DNA of 64,000 nt, taken from Hydrogenophaga sp. PAMC20947 (GTDB lineage Bacteria > Pseudomonadota > Gammaproteobacteria > Burkholderiales > Burkholderiaceae_C). The notes beneath the pieces were generated by a model, which saw only the letters and a program-made list of their open reading frames with translations, was not told the DNA's origin and searched no databases. Both the position numbers and the translations under genes were made by a program. This document shows, piece after piece, positions 53,547-61,479 of this stretch; within the stretch, counting starts at the first letter, position 1, and every line of letters begins with the position of its first letter. The stretch spans positions 558,001 to 622,000 of the forward strand of contig NZ_CP039252.1 of the NCBI RefSeq assembly GCF_004795855.1, written 5' to 3'.

Positions 53547-54827
53547 ATGGCATTGATAGTTCACAAGTACGGCGGCACCTCGATGGGGTCGACCGAGCGC
53601 ATCCGAAACGTGGCCAAGCGCGTGGCCAAATGGCACCGCGCCGGTCACCAGATGGTGGTGGTTCCCAGCGCCATGAGCGGCGAGACCAACCGCTTGCTGG
53701 GTTTGGCCAAAGAGCTGGCACCCTCGAATTCTGGCGATGCTTACGGACGAGAACTCGACATGCTGGCCGCCACCGGTGAACAGGCTTCTTCGGCTTTGCT
53801 GGCCATTGCCTTGCAGGCAGAAGGTCTGGCGGCAGTCAGCTATGCGGGCTGGCAGGTGCCCATCAAGACCAACAGCGCTTTCACCAAGGCGCGGATCGAG
53901 TCGATTGATGATGTGCGTGTACGCGGCGATCTGGATGCGGGCAAGGTCGTGATCGTGACCGGTTTTCAGGGCGTTGACCCCGATGGCCACATCACCACGT
54001 TGGGGCGGGGCGGCAGCGACACCTCGGCTGTGGCGGTGGCCGCGGCGCTCAAGGCGGCCGAGTGCCTGATATTCACCGATGTGGACGGTGTCTACACGAC
54101 CGATCCACGCGTCGTGCCTGAGGCGCGACGCCTGTTGCGTGTGAGCTTTGAGGAAATGCTGGAGATGGCCAGCCTGGGCAGCAAGGTATTGCAGATCCGC
54201 TCGGTGGAATTTGCGGGCAAGTACAAAGTGCCGTTGCGTGTGCTCTCGAGCTTCACGCCCTGGGATATTGACCTGAATGAAGAAGCCGCATCCGGCACCC
54301 TGATCACTTTTGAGGAAGACGAACAAATGGAACAAGCCGTCGTTTCCGGCATCGCATTCACCCGCGACGAAGCCAAAATTGCTGTGTTGGGGGTGCCCGA
54401 CACCCCAGGCATTGCCTATCAGATTCTTGGCGCGGTGGCCGACGCCAACATCGAAGTCGATGTGATCATCCAGAACGTGAGCAAGGAAGGCAGGACCGAC
54501 TTCAGCTTCACGGTGCACCACAATGACTTCCAGAAGGCGATGGACCTGCTCAAGTTGCAGGTGTTGCCCAAGCTGGGTGCAGCCGAGGTGGTGGGCGATC
54601 CACGTATTTGCAAGGTGAGCATTGTCGGTATCGGCATGCGCAGCCACGTGGGCGTGGCCAGCCGCATGTTCAAGTGCCTGAGCGATGAAGGCATCAACAT
54701 CCAGATGATCTCGACGTCGGAAATCAAGACTTCAGTGGTGATCGACGAGAAGTACATGGAGCTGGCGGTGCGTTCTTTGCATCGAGAGTTCGATCTGGAT
54801 CAGCCGGTTGACACCATCACCGCTTGA
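53547..54827 (+). CDS. lysC: Aspartate kinase
   Basis: 426 residues. The kinase core has VHKYGGTSMGSTERI, ATGEQASSALLAIALQAEG, GFQGVDPDGHITTLGRGGSDTSAV and TDVDGVYTTDPR. Two ACT domains follow (from about residue 270). It phosphorylates aspartate, the first step to lysine, threonine and methionine. ATG 53547 gives the standard start. An internal ATG with a good ribosome-binding site (54327) probably also makes a separate regulatory chain. Confidence 0.96.
   Translation: MALIVHKYGGTSMGSTERIRNVAKRVAKWHRAGHQMVVVPSAMSGETNRLLGLAKELAPSNSGDAYGRELDMLAATGEQASSALLAIALQAEGLAAVSYAGWQVPIKTNSAFTKARIESIDDVRVRGDLDAGKVVIVTGFQGVDPDGHITTLGRGGSDTSAVAVAAALKAAECLIFTDVDGVYTTDPRVVPEARRLLRVSFEEMLEMASLGSKVLQIRSVEFAGKYKVPLRVLSSFTPWDIDLNEEAASGTLITFEEDEQMEQAVVSGIAFTRDEAKIAVLGVPDTPGIAYQILGAVADANIEVDVIIQNVSKEGRTDFSFTVHHNDFQKAMDLLKLQVLPKLGAAEVVGDPRICKVSIVGIGMRSHVGVASRMFKCLSDEGINIQMISTSEIKTSVVIDEKYMELAVRSLHREFDLDQPVDTITA
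54312..54827 (+). CDS. lysC: Probable internally started aspartokinase beta (regulatory) chain
   Basis: Within lysC, GAGGAAG (54312-54318) lies eight bases before an in-frame ATG at 54327, which would encode 166 residues starting MEQAVVSGIAFTRDEA and holding both ACT domains. Beta chains of alpha2-beta2 aspartokinases in Bacillus and Corynebacterium start at the equivalent point (MEEAV-like). The coding region of this chain is 54327-54827; the earlier coordinate includes the ribosome-binding site. Translation is inferred, not shown. Confidence 0.5.
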   Translation, partial: EEDEQMEQAVVSGIAFTRDEAKIAVLGVPDTPGIAYQILGAVADANIEVDVIIQNVSKEGRTDFSFTVHHNDFQKAMDLLKLQVLPKLGAAEVVGDPRICKVSIVGIGMRSHVGVASRMFKCLSDEGINIQMISTSEIKTSVVIDEKYMELAVRSLHREFDLDQPVDTITA

Positions 54828-54886
54828 TTTTTTTGATTGACCGGGCCAGATTTTTGGCGCGGATCTGAGGCATAATGTGAGGCTCC

Positions 54887-54978
54887 GGAGCGATGACCGA
54901 GTGGCCGAAGGTGCTCCCCTGCTAAGGGAGTATGGGCTTTAAATCCCATCGAGGGTTCGAATCCCTCTCGCTCCTCCA
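54887..54978 (+). tRNA. tRNA-Ser (GCT anticodon)
   Basis: A cloverleaf of 92 nt. Acceptor GGAGCGA pairs perfectly with TCGCTCC. The anticodon stem CTCCC/GGGAG holds loop CTGCTAA (GCT at 54921-54923). A long variable arm (ATGGG...CCCAT) marks a class II tRNA, and the T arm is GAGGGTTCGAATCCCTC. The 3' CCA is encoded. It reads AGC/AGU. The discriminator base at position 73 is T rather than the G usual in tRNA-Ser. It stands alone, with a terminator right after it. Confidence 0.96.
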
Positions 54979-54986
54979 GATACGAC

Positions 54987-55024
54987 AACCCGCCTGCGTC
55001 CAAGATGCAGGCGGGTTTTCTTTT
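54987..55024 (+). terminator. Rho-independent terminator of tRNA-Ser
   Basis: AACCCGCCTGC-gtccaagat-GCAGGCGGGTT followed by TTCTTTT. The 11-bp GC-rich stem and T run give a textbook intrinsic terminator, nine bases after the tRNA CCA. Confidence 0.93.
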
Positions 55025-55078
55025 GGGGCTTTGCGCAAGCGACACCCCTTTGGCGCTGGGGGTGTGGACAATCGCGCC

Positions 55079-55993
55079 ATGTCTGCGCCACCCACCCTAT
55101 CGCCTCGCCTCACGGGCACCGCTTTTGCCACGCTGCTGTTGATCGCCTTCATGATGGGCGCCAATCACGTGGCGGCTCGCCTGGCGTTTGATCATGGCGT
55201 GGAGGTGGTCACAGCCGTGGCGTTTCGCAGCGGTGTGACCGCTGTGGTGGTTGCGTTGCTGGTGTTGTGGCAGGGCGTGAGCTTGGCGCTGACGCGGAGA
55301 CACCGGCAGGTCTTGCCCGTGATTGGCGCTTTGGTCGCGATTCAAAGTCTGTGCCTTTATGCGTCTGTGGCGAGGCTGCCCGTGGCGCTGGCTTTGCTGG
55401 CGTTCAACACCTATCCTTTGTGGACGGCGCTCTGGGCGCGACTGATCTATGCGCACCGACCTGAAGGGCGGGTGTTGCGTGCCATGCCTTTGATGCTGGT
55501 GGGGCTGGCGCTTGCCCTGGACGTGTCTGGTGCGGCTTCGGGCCTGGGGCTTTCAACCCAGTGGGCCCAGATGGGCGCGGGGGTGGCCTTCGCGCTGGCT
55601 GCAGCTGCCACGTTTGGCCTCGCGTTGGTGTTGACACAGCATGAAGCGGCGGATGTGGACGGACGGCTTCGCACGGCCATCACGATGGCGATGGTCGGAT
55701 TGCTTGCGCTCGGGGGCGTGGCCTGGCAGGGCGGTTTCCACTTGCCTCAAGCACCCTTGGGGTGGGTGGGGCTGATGGGGCTGACGGTTCTCTACGGCAC
55801 CGCTTTCACGGTGATGTTCACGGTATTGCCCCGTCTGGGCGTGGTCGGTAACTCGGCCATCATGAATGTAGAGCCGATTTTTGCACTGGTGCTGGCCTGG
55901 CTGGTGTTGGGACAGACCATTGCGCCCTTGCAGGTGGCGGGTGGTCTGCTGGTCGTGGCCACGGTGATGTGGCTGGGTCTGGCTCGACGGTAA
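55079..55993 (+). CDS. EamA/DMT family transporter
   Basis: 304 residues with ten hydrophobic segments in two EamA halves (about residues 15-140 and 165-300). Family traits are present, e.g. AFMMGANHVAARLAF in TM1 and VGNSAIMNVEPIFALVLAWLVLGQTIAPLQVAGGLLVV at the end (written here as short motifs VEPIFALVLAWLVLGQ and QVAGGLLVV). It exports or takes up small metabolites; the substrate is not known. ATG 55079 is used because the longer frame passes through the tRNA. Confidence 0.9.
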   Translation: MSAPPTLSPRLTGTAFATLLLIAFMMGANHVAARLAFDHGVEVVTAVAFRSGVTAVVVALLVLWQGVSLALTRRHRQVLPVIGALVAIQSLCLYASVARLPVALALLAFNTYPLWTALWARLIYAHRPEGRVLRAMPLMLVGLALALDVSGAASGLGLSTQWAQMGAGVAFALAAAATFGLALVLTQHEAADVDGRLRTAITMAMVGLLALGGVAWQGGFHLPQAPLGWVGLMGLTVLYGTAFTVMFTVLPRLGVVGNSAIMNVEPIFALVLAWLVLGQTIAPLQVAGGLLVVATVMWLGLARR

Positions 55994-55997
55994 AGGC

Positions 55998-56022
55998 AAA
56001 AAAAGGCGGCCCGAAGGCCGCC
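55998..56022 (-). terminator. Rho-independent terminator of the tctCBA operon
   Basis: On the minus strand GGCGGCC-TTC-GGGCCGCC is followed by a run of seven T (plus-strand A run 55998-56004). It lies 25 bp after the tctA stop and may also limit read-through from the convergent EamA gene. Confidence 0.9.
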
Positions 56023-56046
56023 ATGGGGGTTTGCATCGATTTCAGG

Positions 56047-57591
56047 TCAATCGGATGTACCGTCGTTGTGACTTTCGGGGATCACCATGCGCTTGGGGGT
56101 CACGAACTTGGCAATGAAAATCGGCAAGACGAAGCCAGCAATTGCCATCGCCAGGAAGGTGACTGCCAGCGGTGAGCCATAGAGGATGGACATATCGCCA
56201 TCGGAAATGGTCAGGGCCCGGCGCAGGTTCTTCTCCATCAGCTCACCCAGCAAGATGCCCAGGATCACCGGCACCATCGGGATGTTGAGCTTGCGCATCA
56301 ACCAGCCAAAGACACCAAAAGCAATCATCAGCATCAGGTCAAAGGTGGAGTTGGTCAGCGCATAGATGCCGATGAAGGAGATCATGGCGACGGCCGGCAT
56401 CAGGTAGTAAGGCGGAATGCGCAGGATGCGCGCAAACAGACCCACCATGGGCACGTTCAGCAGCAACAGCATGATGTTGGCGATGAACAGCGCGGCGATC
56501 AGCCCCCAGACCACATCCGGGTTGTTGGTGAACAGCAGCGGGCCTGGCGTGATGTTGAGCGAGAGCAGCATGGCCAGCAAGACCGCTGTGGTGCCGGAGC
56601 CGGGCACGCCCAGTGCCAGCATGGGCACCAGTGCGCCACCAGCGGCAGCGTTGTTGCCCGCCTCGGGAGCGGCGACACCGCGAGGGTCTCCTTGGCCAAA
56701 TTTGCCGTTTTTGCCGACGACTTTCTTTTCCACCGTGTAGGCCAGGAAAGAGCCCAGCGATGCGCCTGCGCCTGGCAGAACGCCGGCGATGAAGCCCAGA
56801 ACGGTGCCGCGCGCCATGGAGCCACTGGTTTGCTTGAGCATGGACCAGGGTGGAATGGAACGACCAATCGAGGTGACGGGCTGGGTGGAGGTGCTGTTCT
56901 TCTGGCCGCGCTCTTCGATGAAAACCAGAACTTCGGACAGCGCAAACATGCCGACGATGGCGATCAGGAAATCGATGCCGTCGTAGAAGTGCACATTGCC
57001 GAACGAGAATCGGGGCACACCGGTCTGGCCGTCCACGCCGACAAAAGCCAGCGCCAGTCCGATGGCCGCGGCAAAGGCGGCTTTGGCCTGGTTGGCACTG
57101 GTCACACCGCCCAACGTGGCAAAGGCGAGGGTGAACATGGCGAAGTACTCGGCAGGGCCGAACAGCAGGGCCAGATCGACGAGCTGGGGGGCGAGAAACA
57201 CCAGACCCCAGGTGGCGAAGAATGCACCGACGAAAGACGCGATACCGGAGATGGCCAAGGCTTCGCCGGCTTGCCCGGCGCGCGCCATGGGGTAGCCGTC
57301 CAGCGTGGTCATGAGCGCTGGCTCATCGCCGGGGATGTTCAGCAGGATAGAAGAGATACGGCCGCCGTACATGGCGCCGTAGTACACGCTGGTGAGCAGA
57401 ATGAGCGCAGGCGTGGCGGGCAGGCCGAGGCTGAAGACCACGGGGATCAGAATGGCCACGCCGTTGGATGGGCCCAGGCCGGGCAGGGCTCCGATCAGTG
57501 TGCCCAGGAAGCAGCCGATCAAGGCCAGAAACAGGTTTTGCCAGGTGAGCGCAATGGCAAAACCATTGGCCAGGGAGTTGAAGGTATCCAT
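56047..57591 (-). CDS. tctA: TctA, large permease subunit of tripartite tricarboxylate transporter
   Basis: 514 residues with about 11-12 hydrophobic segments. The TctA signature is clear: GCFLGTLIGALPGLGPSNGVAILIP near residue 28 and its repeat GFIAGVLPGAGASLGSFLAYTVEK near 265, plus GIASFVGAFFATWGL. It translocates di- and tricarboxylates (or aromatic acids) with sodium or protons using the TctC receptor. ATG 57591 lies 21 bp after the tctB stop. It is the last gene of tctC-tctB-tctA. Confidence 0.96.
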   Translation of the reverse strand: MDTFNSLANGFAIALTWQNLFLALIGCFLGTLIGALPGLGPSNGVAILIPVVFSLGLPATPALILLTSVYYGAMYGGRISSILLNIPGDEPALMTTLDGYPMARAGQAGEALAISGIASFVGAFFATWGLVFLAPQLVDLALLFGPAEYFAMFTLAFATLGGVTSANQAKAAFAAAIGLALAFVGVDGQTGVPRFSFGNVHFYDGIDFLIAIVGMFALSEVLVFIEERGQKNSTSTQPVTSIGRSIPPWSMLKQTSGSMARGTVLGFIAGVLPGAGASLGSFLAYTVEKKVVGKNGKFGQGDPRGVAAPEAGNNAAAGGALVPMLALGVPGSGTTAVLLAMLLSLNITPGPLLFTNNPDVVWGLIAALFIANIMLLLLNVPMVGLFARILRIPPYYLMPAVAMISFIGIYALTNSTFDLMLMIAFGVFGWLMRKLNIPMVPVILGILLGELMEKNLRRALTISDGDMSILYGSPLAVTFLAMAIAGFVLPIFIAKFVTPKRMVIPESHNDGTSD

Positions 57592-57612
57592 GAGTGTGTT
57601 GCCTGTGAAAGG

Positions 57613-58044
57613 TCAGAAGCCCCAAGGGCCCTTGGCCAGGTTGAGACCCAGAACGTGCTGAAAGACGGCGTAGATACCGACAGCGATCACGACGCCACCG
57701 ATCAGCGATTGGCGGGTTGTGCCGCCCAGGCGCCAGACGAGGAACGCCGTGGCCACGGCAGTGCTCAGGACGAAACCTGCGATGGGCAAGGACTGGGCGT
57801 ACGCAACAAAGACGCCCACCGTTGCCACCAATTCGGCCAGTTTGACCAAGCCGGGCCAATGGGGCTCAGCGTCGGGCTTGAAGATCATCACCAGGCCCGA
57901 CAGGCCCATGATGCCGGCGATCACCAGGGGGAATGCTTTGGGCCCCAAGGGGTCCTGGATAAAGCTCTCTTCGATCAGGCCGGTGGCCCACACCATCAGC
58001 AGCGAGAGCACGATGGTTGCGCTGCCAAAAATTCTGTCACTCAT
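57613..58044 (-). CDS. tctB: TctB, small permease subunit of tripartite tricarboxylate transporter
   Basis: 143 residues with four hydrophobic segments and the weakly conserved TctB pattern: IQDPLGPKAFPLVIAGIMGL near residue 30, then TRQSLIGGVVIAVGIYAVFQHVLG near the C terminus. It supports TctA in the membrane. It lies between tctC (gap 90 bp) and tctA. Confidence 0.93.
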   Translation of the reverse strand: MSDRIFGSATIVLSLLMVWATGLIEESFIQDPLGPKAFPLVIAGIMGLSGLVMIFKPDAEPHWPGLVKLAELVATVGVFVAYAQSLPIAGFVLSTAVATAFLVWRLGGTTRQSLIGGVVIAVGIYAVFQHVLGLNLAKGPWGF

Positions 58045-58134
58045 GGCTGTTCGCCTCGGGTTGTAGTGAAAAGAGGAGGTTCGAAAAAAAAGGATCGTGC
58101 CACCACAGCACAGTCCCTTTTTTTGCTGATCGTC

Positions 58135-59130
58135 TTATTTCTTGACGATGCCGATTTCGACCGACAGTTCGTGGATTTCGTCTACGGACTCTTTGACGAA
58201 TTTCTGGAATGCGACGCCACGCAGATTCAACGGCGCCATGCCGTTGTTGAGCATGACTTCTTTCCACGCTTTGGAGTCGTAGGCCGCGCCGATGTTCTTC
58301 ACCCAGTAGTTGTAGGCGTCGTCGCTCATCTTGCCTGGGGCGTAGAAACCGCGCCAGTTGGCGCCCACCACGTCAAGGCCTTGCTCTTTGGCCGTGGGGT
58401 ACTTGGCAAAGTCACCGGCCAGGCGCTCGGGTGCCAACACGGCCAGCACCTTGATCTTGCCGGCGTCGACGAAGCCTTTGACTTCAGAGATGTCACCGGT
58501 GAAAGCCTGCACGCTGCCGGCGAGCAACTGCGTCACGGCTTCGCCGCCGCCGTCAAACGCCACGTATTTGATGGTGCGGACGTTGGTCACGCCAGCCTTG
58601 CGCGAGGCCATCAGCACCTTGAGGTGGTCCCAGCCACCCACTGCAGAGCCGCCGGCGAAGGCCACCGTGCTGGGATCGGCTTTCACTTTGGCCATCAGTT
58701 CGGGCAGCGTCTTGATCGGCGAATCGGCGGCCACGGCGATCATGCCGTAGTCGGCGCCCACGGCTGCGATCCAGCGCACCTGGTCCATGGTGTTGCCGGG
58801 GTAAGCACCTTGCCCCAGGCGGGTTGACGTGGCGGCCGAAGCGGCAACGATCAGGTTGTTTTCGGTGTTGCGTTTGTTGACCACTTCGGCAAATGCCACG
58901 CCGCCGCCGCCGCCGGCCTTGTTGGTGACTTGCATGGAGCCGGGGAACAGCTTGAGGTCTTGCATGGTCTTGCCGACCATGCGGCAGGTCATGTCCCAGC
59001 CACCGCCAGCGCCTGCAGGGGCGATGCACTCGGTGCTGCCGGGCTCAAAGGCGCTGGCAGGCATGGAGACCGCTGCGAGCGTGATTGTGATCGGGGCAGC
59101 CCAGCGGGCCAGGGGTTTGAAATGGGTCAT
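58135..59130 (-). CDS. tctC: TctC, periplasmic solute-binding protein of the Tct transporter
   Basis: 331 residues. A signal peptide (cleavage near PASA-FEPG) leads to a Bug/TctC fold with CIAPAGAGGGWDMTCRMVGKTM, the two-Cys-linked substrate loop typical of citrate-type TctC, and NKAGGGGGVAFAEV. GGSAVGGWDHLK and FDGGGEAVTQLLAG are the other conserved segments. ATG 59130 has a GGAG site and replaces a longer frame. It leads the operon, and the divergent tctDE genes lie 211 bp away. Confidence 0.95.
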   Translation of the reverse strand: MTHFKPLARWAAPITITLAAVSMPASAFEPGSTECIAPAGAGGGWDMTCRMVGKTMQDLKLFPGSMQVTNKAGGGGGVAFAEVVNKRNTENNLIVAASAATSTRLGQGAYPGNTMDQVRWIAAVGADYGMIAVAADSPIKTLPELMAKVKADPSTVAFAGGSAVGGWDHLKVLMASRKAGVTNVRTIKYVAFDGGGEAVTQLLAGSVQAFTGDISEVKGFVDAGKIKVLAVLAPERLAGDFAKYPTAKEQGLDVVGANWRGFYAPGKMSDDAYNYWVKNIGAAYDSKAWKEVMLNNGMAPLNLRGVAFQKFVKESVDEIHELSVEIGIVKK

Positions 59131-59341
59131 GAATGTCTCCAGTCGGAATCCGCCGGTTGGCGAAAAGGGGTGAACAAGTTCCGGGAAATGACAGCAAAAT
59201 GCCAGTTCCCGGTCATGTAATGGCATGTCACCATGCACACTTGATATGGTCGGCAACCAAACTGTCAATCACCTGTCCATCGCTTGGGGTTTTCCCTGAT
59301 GGATGACCGAATCGCTGGATTTTTTGCACGTCCACCAAGCC
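59131..59341. promoter_or_regulatory. Divergent promoter region between tctC and tctD
   Basis: A 211-bp region expected to carry the regulated tctC promoter and the TctD binding sites. I noticed no perfect palindrome long enough to call an operator. Short repeats such as GCATGTCAC/CATGCACAC near 59222 may be considered. The placement of tctDE opposite tctCBA is the typical two-component-controlled layout. Confidence 0.45.
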
Positions 59342-60037
59342 ATGAAGCTGCTGTTGATCGAAGACGACCCTTCCCTGCGGACCACGCTGGCGCGCACGCT
59401 GGGGCGCCGCGGCTGGGACGTGGCCACATGCGAAGACGGTGGGTTGGCCTTGCAGCAATGGGATGCCGTGCAGCCCGATGTGGTGGCGCTGGACCTCACC
59501 TTGCCGCATGTGGATGGGTTGCAGTTGCTCACGATCGCGCGGCAACGGGGCTGGTTGACCCCTGTTTTGATCCTCACGGCTCGGGGCACGGTCGGGGACA
59601 GGGTCATGGGCCTGAACACGGGCGCCGATGACTACCTGGCCAAGCCTTTTGACCTGGATGAGCTGGAAGCACGCCTGCGCGCTTTGTGCCGCCGGAGCGT
59701 GGGCGTGGCGGCGGCGGGCGCCACAGGTGGCGTGGTTGACCGCGGTCATGCGCTGGGAGCGCTGCGGCTGGACCCAGAGAGTGGAGCGGCCTATCACGGC
59801 GATGCCATTCTCGACATGCCTCCCAGAGAGCTGGCCCTGTTGCAGGCGCTGATGGCGCGCCCGGGACGGGCCGTGGCCAAGGAGCGGCTGTTTGAGCTGG
59901 TCTTTCCCGGTGCGCTCGATGTGCAATACGAGGCCATTGAGGTCGTGGTTTACCGCTTGCGCAAGCGCCTGGACAGCACGGGCGTGGCCTTGGTGACTTT
60001 GCGTGGCCTGGGGTATTTGCTCAAGGTCGATGCATGA
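59342..60037 (+). CDS. tctD: TctD-like response regulator (OmpR family)
   Basis: 231 residues. The receiver has LLIEDDPSL and the phospho-acceptor Asp in VVALDLTLPHVDG (about residue 52), with conserved Lys in LAKPFD. The DNA-binding winged helix (about 135-228) ends VEVVVYRLRKRLD...VTLRGLGYLLK, the OmpR type. ATG 59342 is used; 13 more residues are possible from 59303. Its stop overlaps the kinase start (ATGA). It most likely activates tctCBA in response to the carboxylate. Confidence 0.92.
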   Translation: MKLLLIEDDPSLRTTLARTLGRRGWDVATCEDGGLALQQWDAVQPDVVALDLTLPHVDGLQLLTIARQRGWLTPVLILTARGTVGDRVMGLNTGADDYLAKPFDLDELEARLRALCRRSVGVAAAGATGGVVDRGHALGALRLDPESGAAYHGDAILDMPPRELALLQALMARPGRAVAKERLFELVFPGALDVQYEAIEVVVYRLRKRLDSTGVALVTLRGLGYLLKVDA

Positions 60038-61479
60038 CCTCATTGCGTGCGTCGCACCCGCCTTCGCTGCGGCGGTATTTGCTCGTCGGCATCCTCGTGC
60101 CCGTGCTCGGGCTGGTGGTCCTCAACACGGTGAGCCTGTACCGCGAGGCGCTGACCACTGCCACCACCGCCTACGACCGCACCTTGCTGGCCTCGGCCAA
60201 GACGATCAGCGAGCAGCTGGATGTGCACGGGTACGATGCGCAGGCCCGGTTCACCGCGCGGGTGCCCTACGCTGCGCTGGAGGCTTTTGAGACGGACAAC
60301 CAGAGCCGCATGTACTACAAGGTGTCGACGCTGTCGGGCGAGATGGTGTCGGGCTATGAAGACCTGCCCTCCTGGACGGGCAAGGTGCCGTTGCAGCCGG
60401 CCTACGCAGCCTTGGTGGATTTTTACGATGCGTCCTACCGCGACAGTCCGGTGCGGGTGGCGGCACTGGTACAACCTGTGGCCAGTGTGCAGGGGCGGGG
60501 CATCGCGCTGATCCAGGTGGCCGAGACGCTGGAGTTGCGTGAAACGCTGGCGCGCGAAATGCTGATCGACACGCTGTGGCGGCAGGGCTTGCTGGTGCTG
60601 GTGATTGCGCTTGTGGTGGTCTGGGTGGTGCAGCGTGCGACCCGGCCCGTGCGGGATTTGTCCGAGCAACTGAGGCGGCGCCCGGACAACGACCTCCAAT
60701 TGATCCGCACCGAGGGTTTGCCTCGCGAGTTGTGGCCCCTCACCAATGCCACCAACCAGCTCATGGAGCGCCTGAGCCAATTGCTGGAGCACCAGCGGCG
60801 CTTTGTGCGGGACACCTCGCACCAGTTGCGCACACCCCTGGCTGTGCTCAAAGCACAGGTGCAATCGGCCCAACGCGGGGATCAGCCGGCACAAGAGGCT
60901 TTGTCGGAAATCTCGCAAACGGTGGACCGGGCCACCCGGATGGCGAACCAGATGCTGGCGCTGGCCAAGGTGGAGCAATTGCGCGACCAGGCGCAGAGCC
61001 TGCCGAGCCAGCTGGATCGGCTTGTGCGCGAGGTGGCGCTGGATCTCGCCCCATTGGTGGCGGCCAAAGACATTGATTTTGATATCCGCACCGAGCCTGT
61101 GACCGTGCAGGCGCACGAGTGGATGCTCAACGAGCTTTTTCGCAACCTGTTGCACAACGCGATCAAACACACGGCGGCTCACGGGCGGCTGCTGGTCGAG
61201 GTGGCGCTGTCGCCGGGTGAACAGGCCTTGTTGCGGGTCCGGAACGAAGGCCCGGCTTTGTCCACGGCCCAGGTCGAGCGCTTGTTCGAGCCCTTTGCGG
61301 CCATGGGTGGGCAGCAAGGTGCGGGATTGGGTCTGGCGATTTGCCATGGCATTGTGCAAGCGCTGGATGGGCGAATCGAGCTGCTCAGCGCAGAGGCCAC
61401 GCCTGAGGAGCCCGCTGGCGTGGAAGCCCGCGTGTGGCTGCCCTTGCGCCGGGCTGATTTCAGGCCAATCCGGCCTTGA
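60034..61479 (+). CDS. tctE: TctE-like sensor histidine kinase
   Basis: 481 residues. TM1 (about residues 14-32) and TM2 (about 178-198) flank a periplasmic 2CSK_N-like sensor with the DRTLLASAKTISEQLDV and YYKVSTLSGE features of TctE. Catalytic parts are HQRRFVRDTSHQLRTPLAVL (His about 262), N box NLLHNAIKHT and G2 GAGLGLAICHGIV. It senses carboxylates and phosphorylates TctD. The 3' end overlaps the convergent receptor gene by 20 bp. Confidence 0.93.
   Translation: MTSLRASHPPSLRRYLLVGILVPVLGLVVLNTVSLYREALTTATTAYDRTLLASAKTISEQLDVHGYDAQARFTARVPYAALEAFETDNQSRMYYKVSTLSGEMVSGYEDLPSWTGKVPLQPAYAALVDFYDASYRDSPVRVAALVQPVASVQGRGIALIQVAETLELRETLAREMLIDTLWRQGLLVLVIALVVVWVVQRATRPVRDLSEQLRRRPDNDLQLIRTEGLPRELWPLTNATNQLMERLSQLLEHQRRFVRDTSHQLRTPLAVLKAQVQSAQRGDQPAQEALSEISQTVDRATRMANQMLALAKVEQLRDQAQSLPSQLDRLVREVALDLAPLVAAKDIDFDIRTEPVTVQAHEWMLNELFRNLLHNAIKHTAAHGRLLVEVALSPGEQALLRVRNEGPALSTAQVERLFEPFAAMGGQQGAGLGLAICHGIVQALDGRIELLSAEATPEEPAGVEARVWLPLRRADFRPIRP

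Noticed and set aside
56692..58827. 711-codon plus-strand open frame across tctA, tctB and tctC
   Set aside because: Spans three real genes on the other strand and is Gly/His/Gln/Asp-rich, typical of antisense frames.
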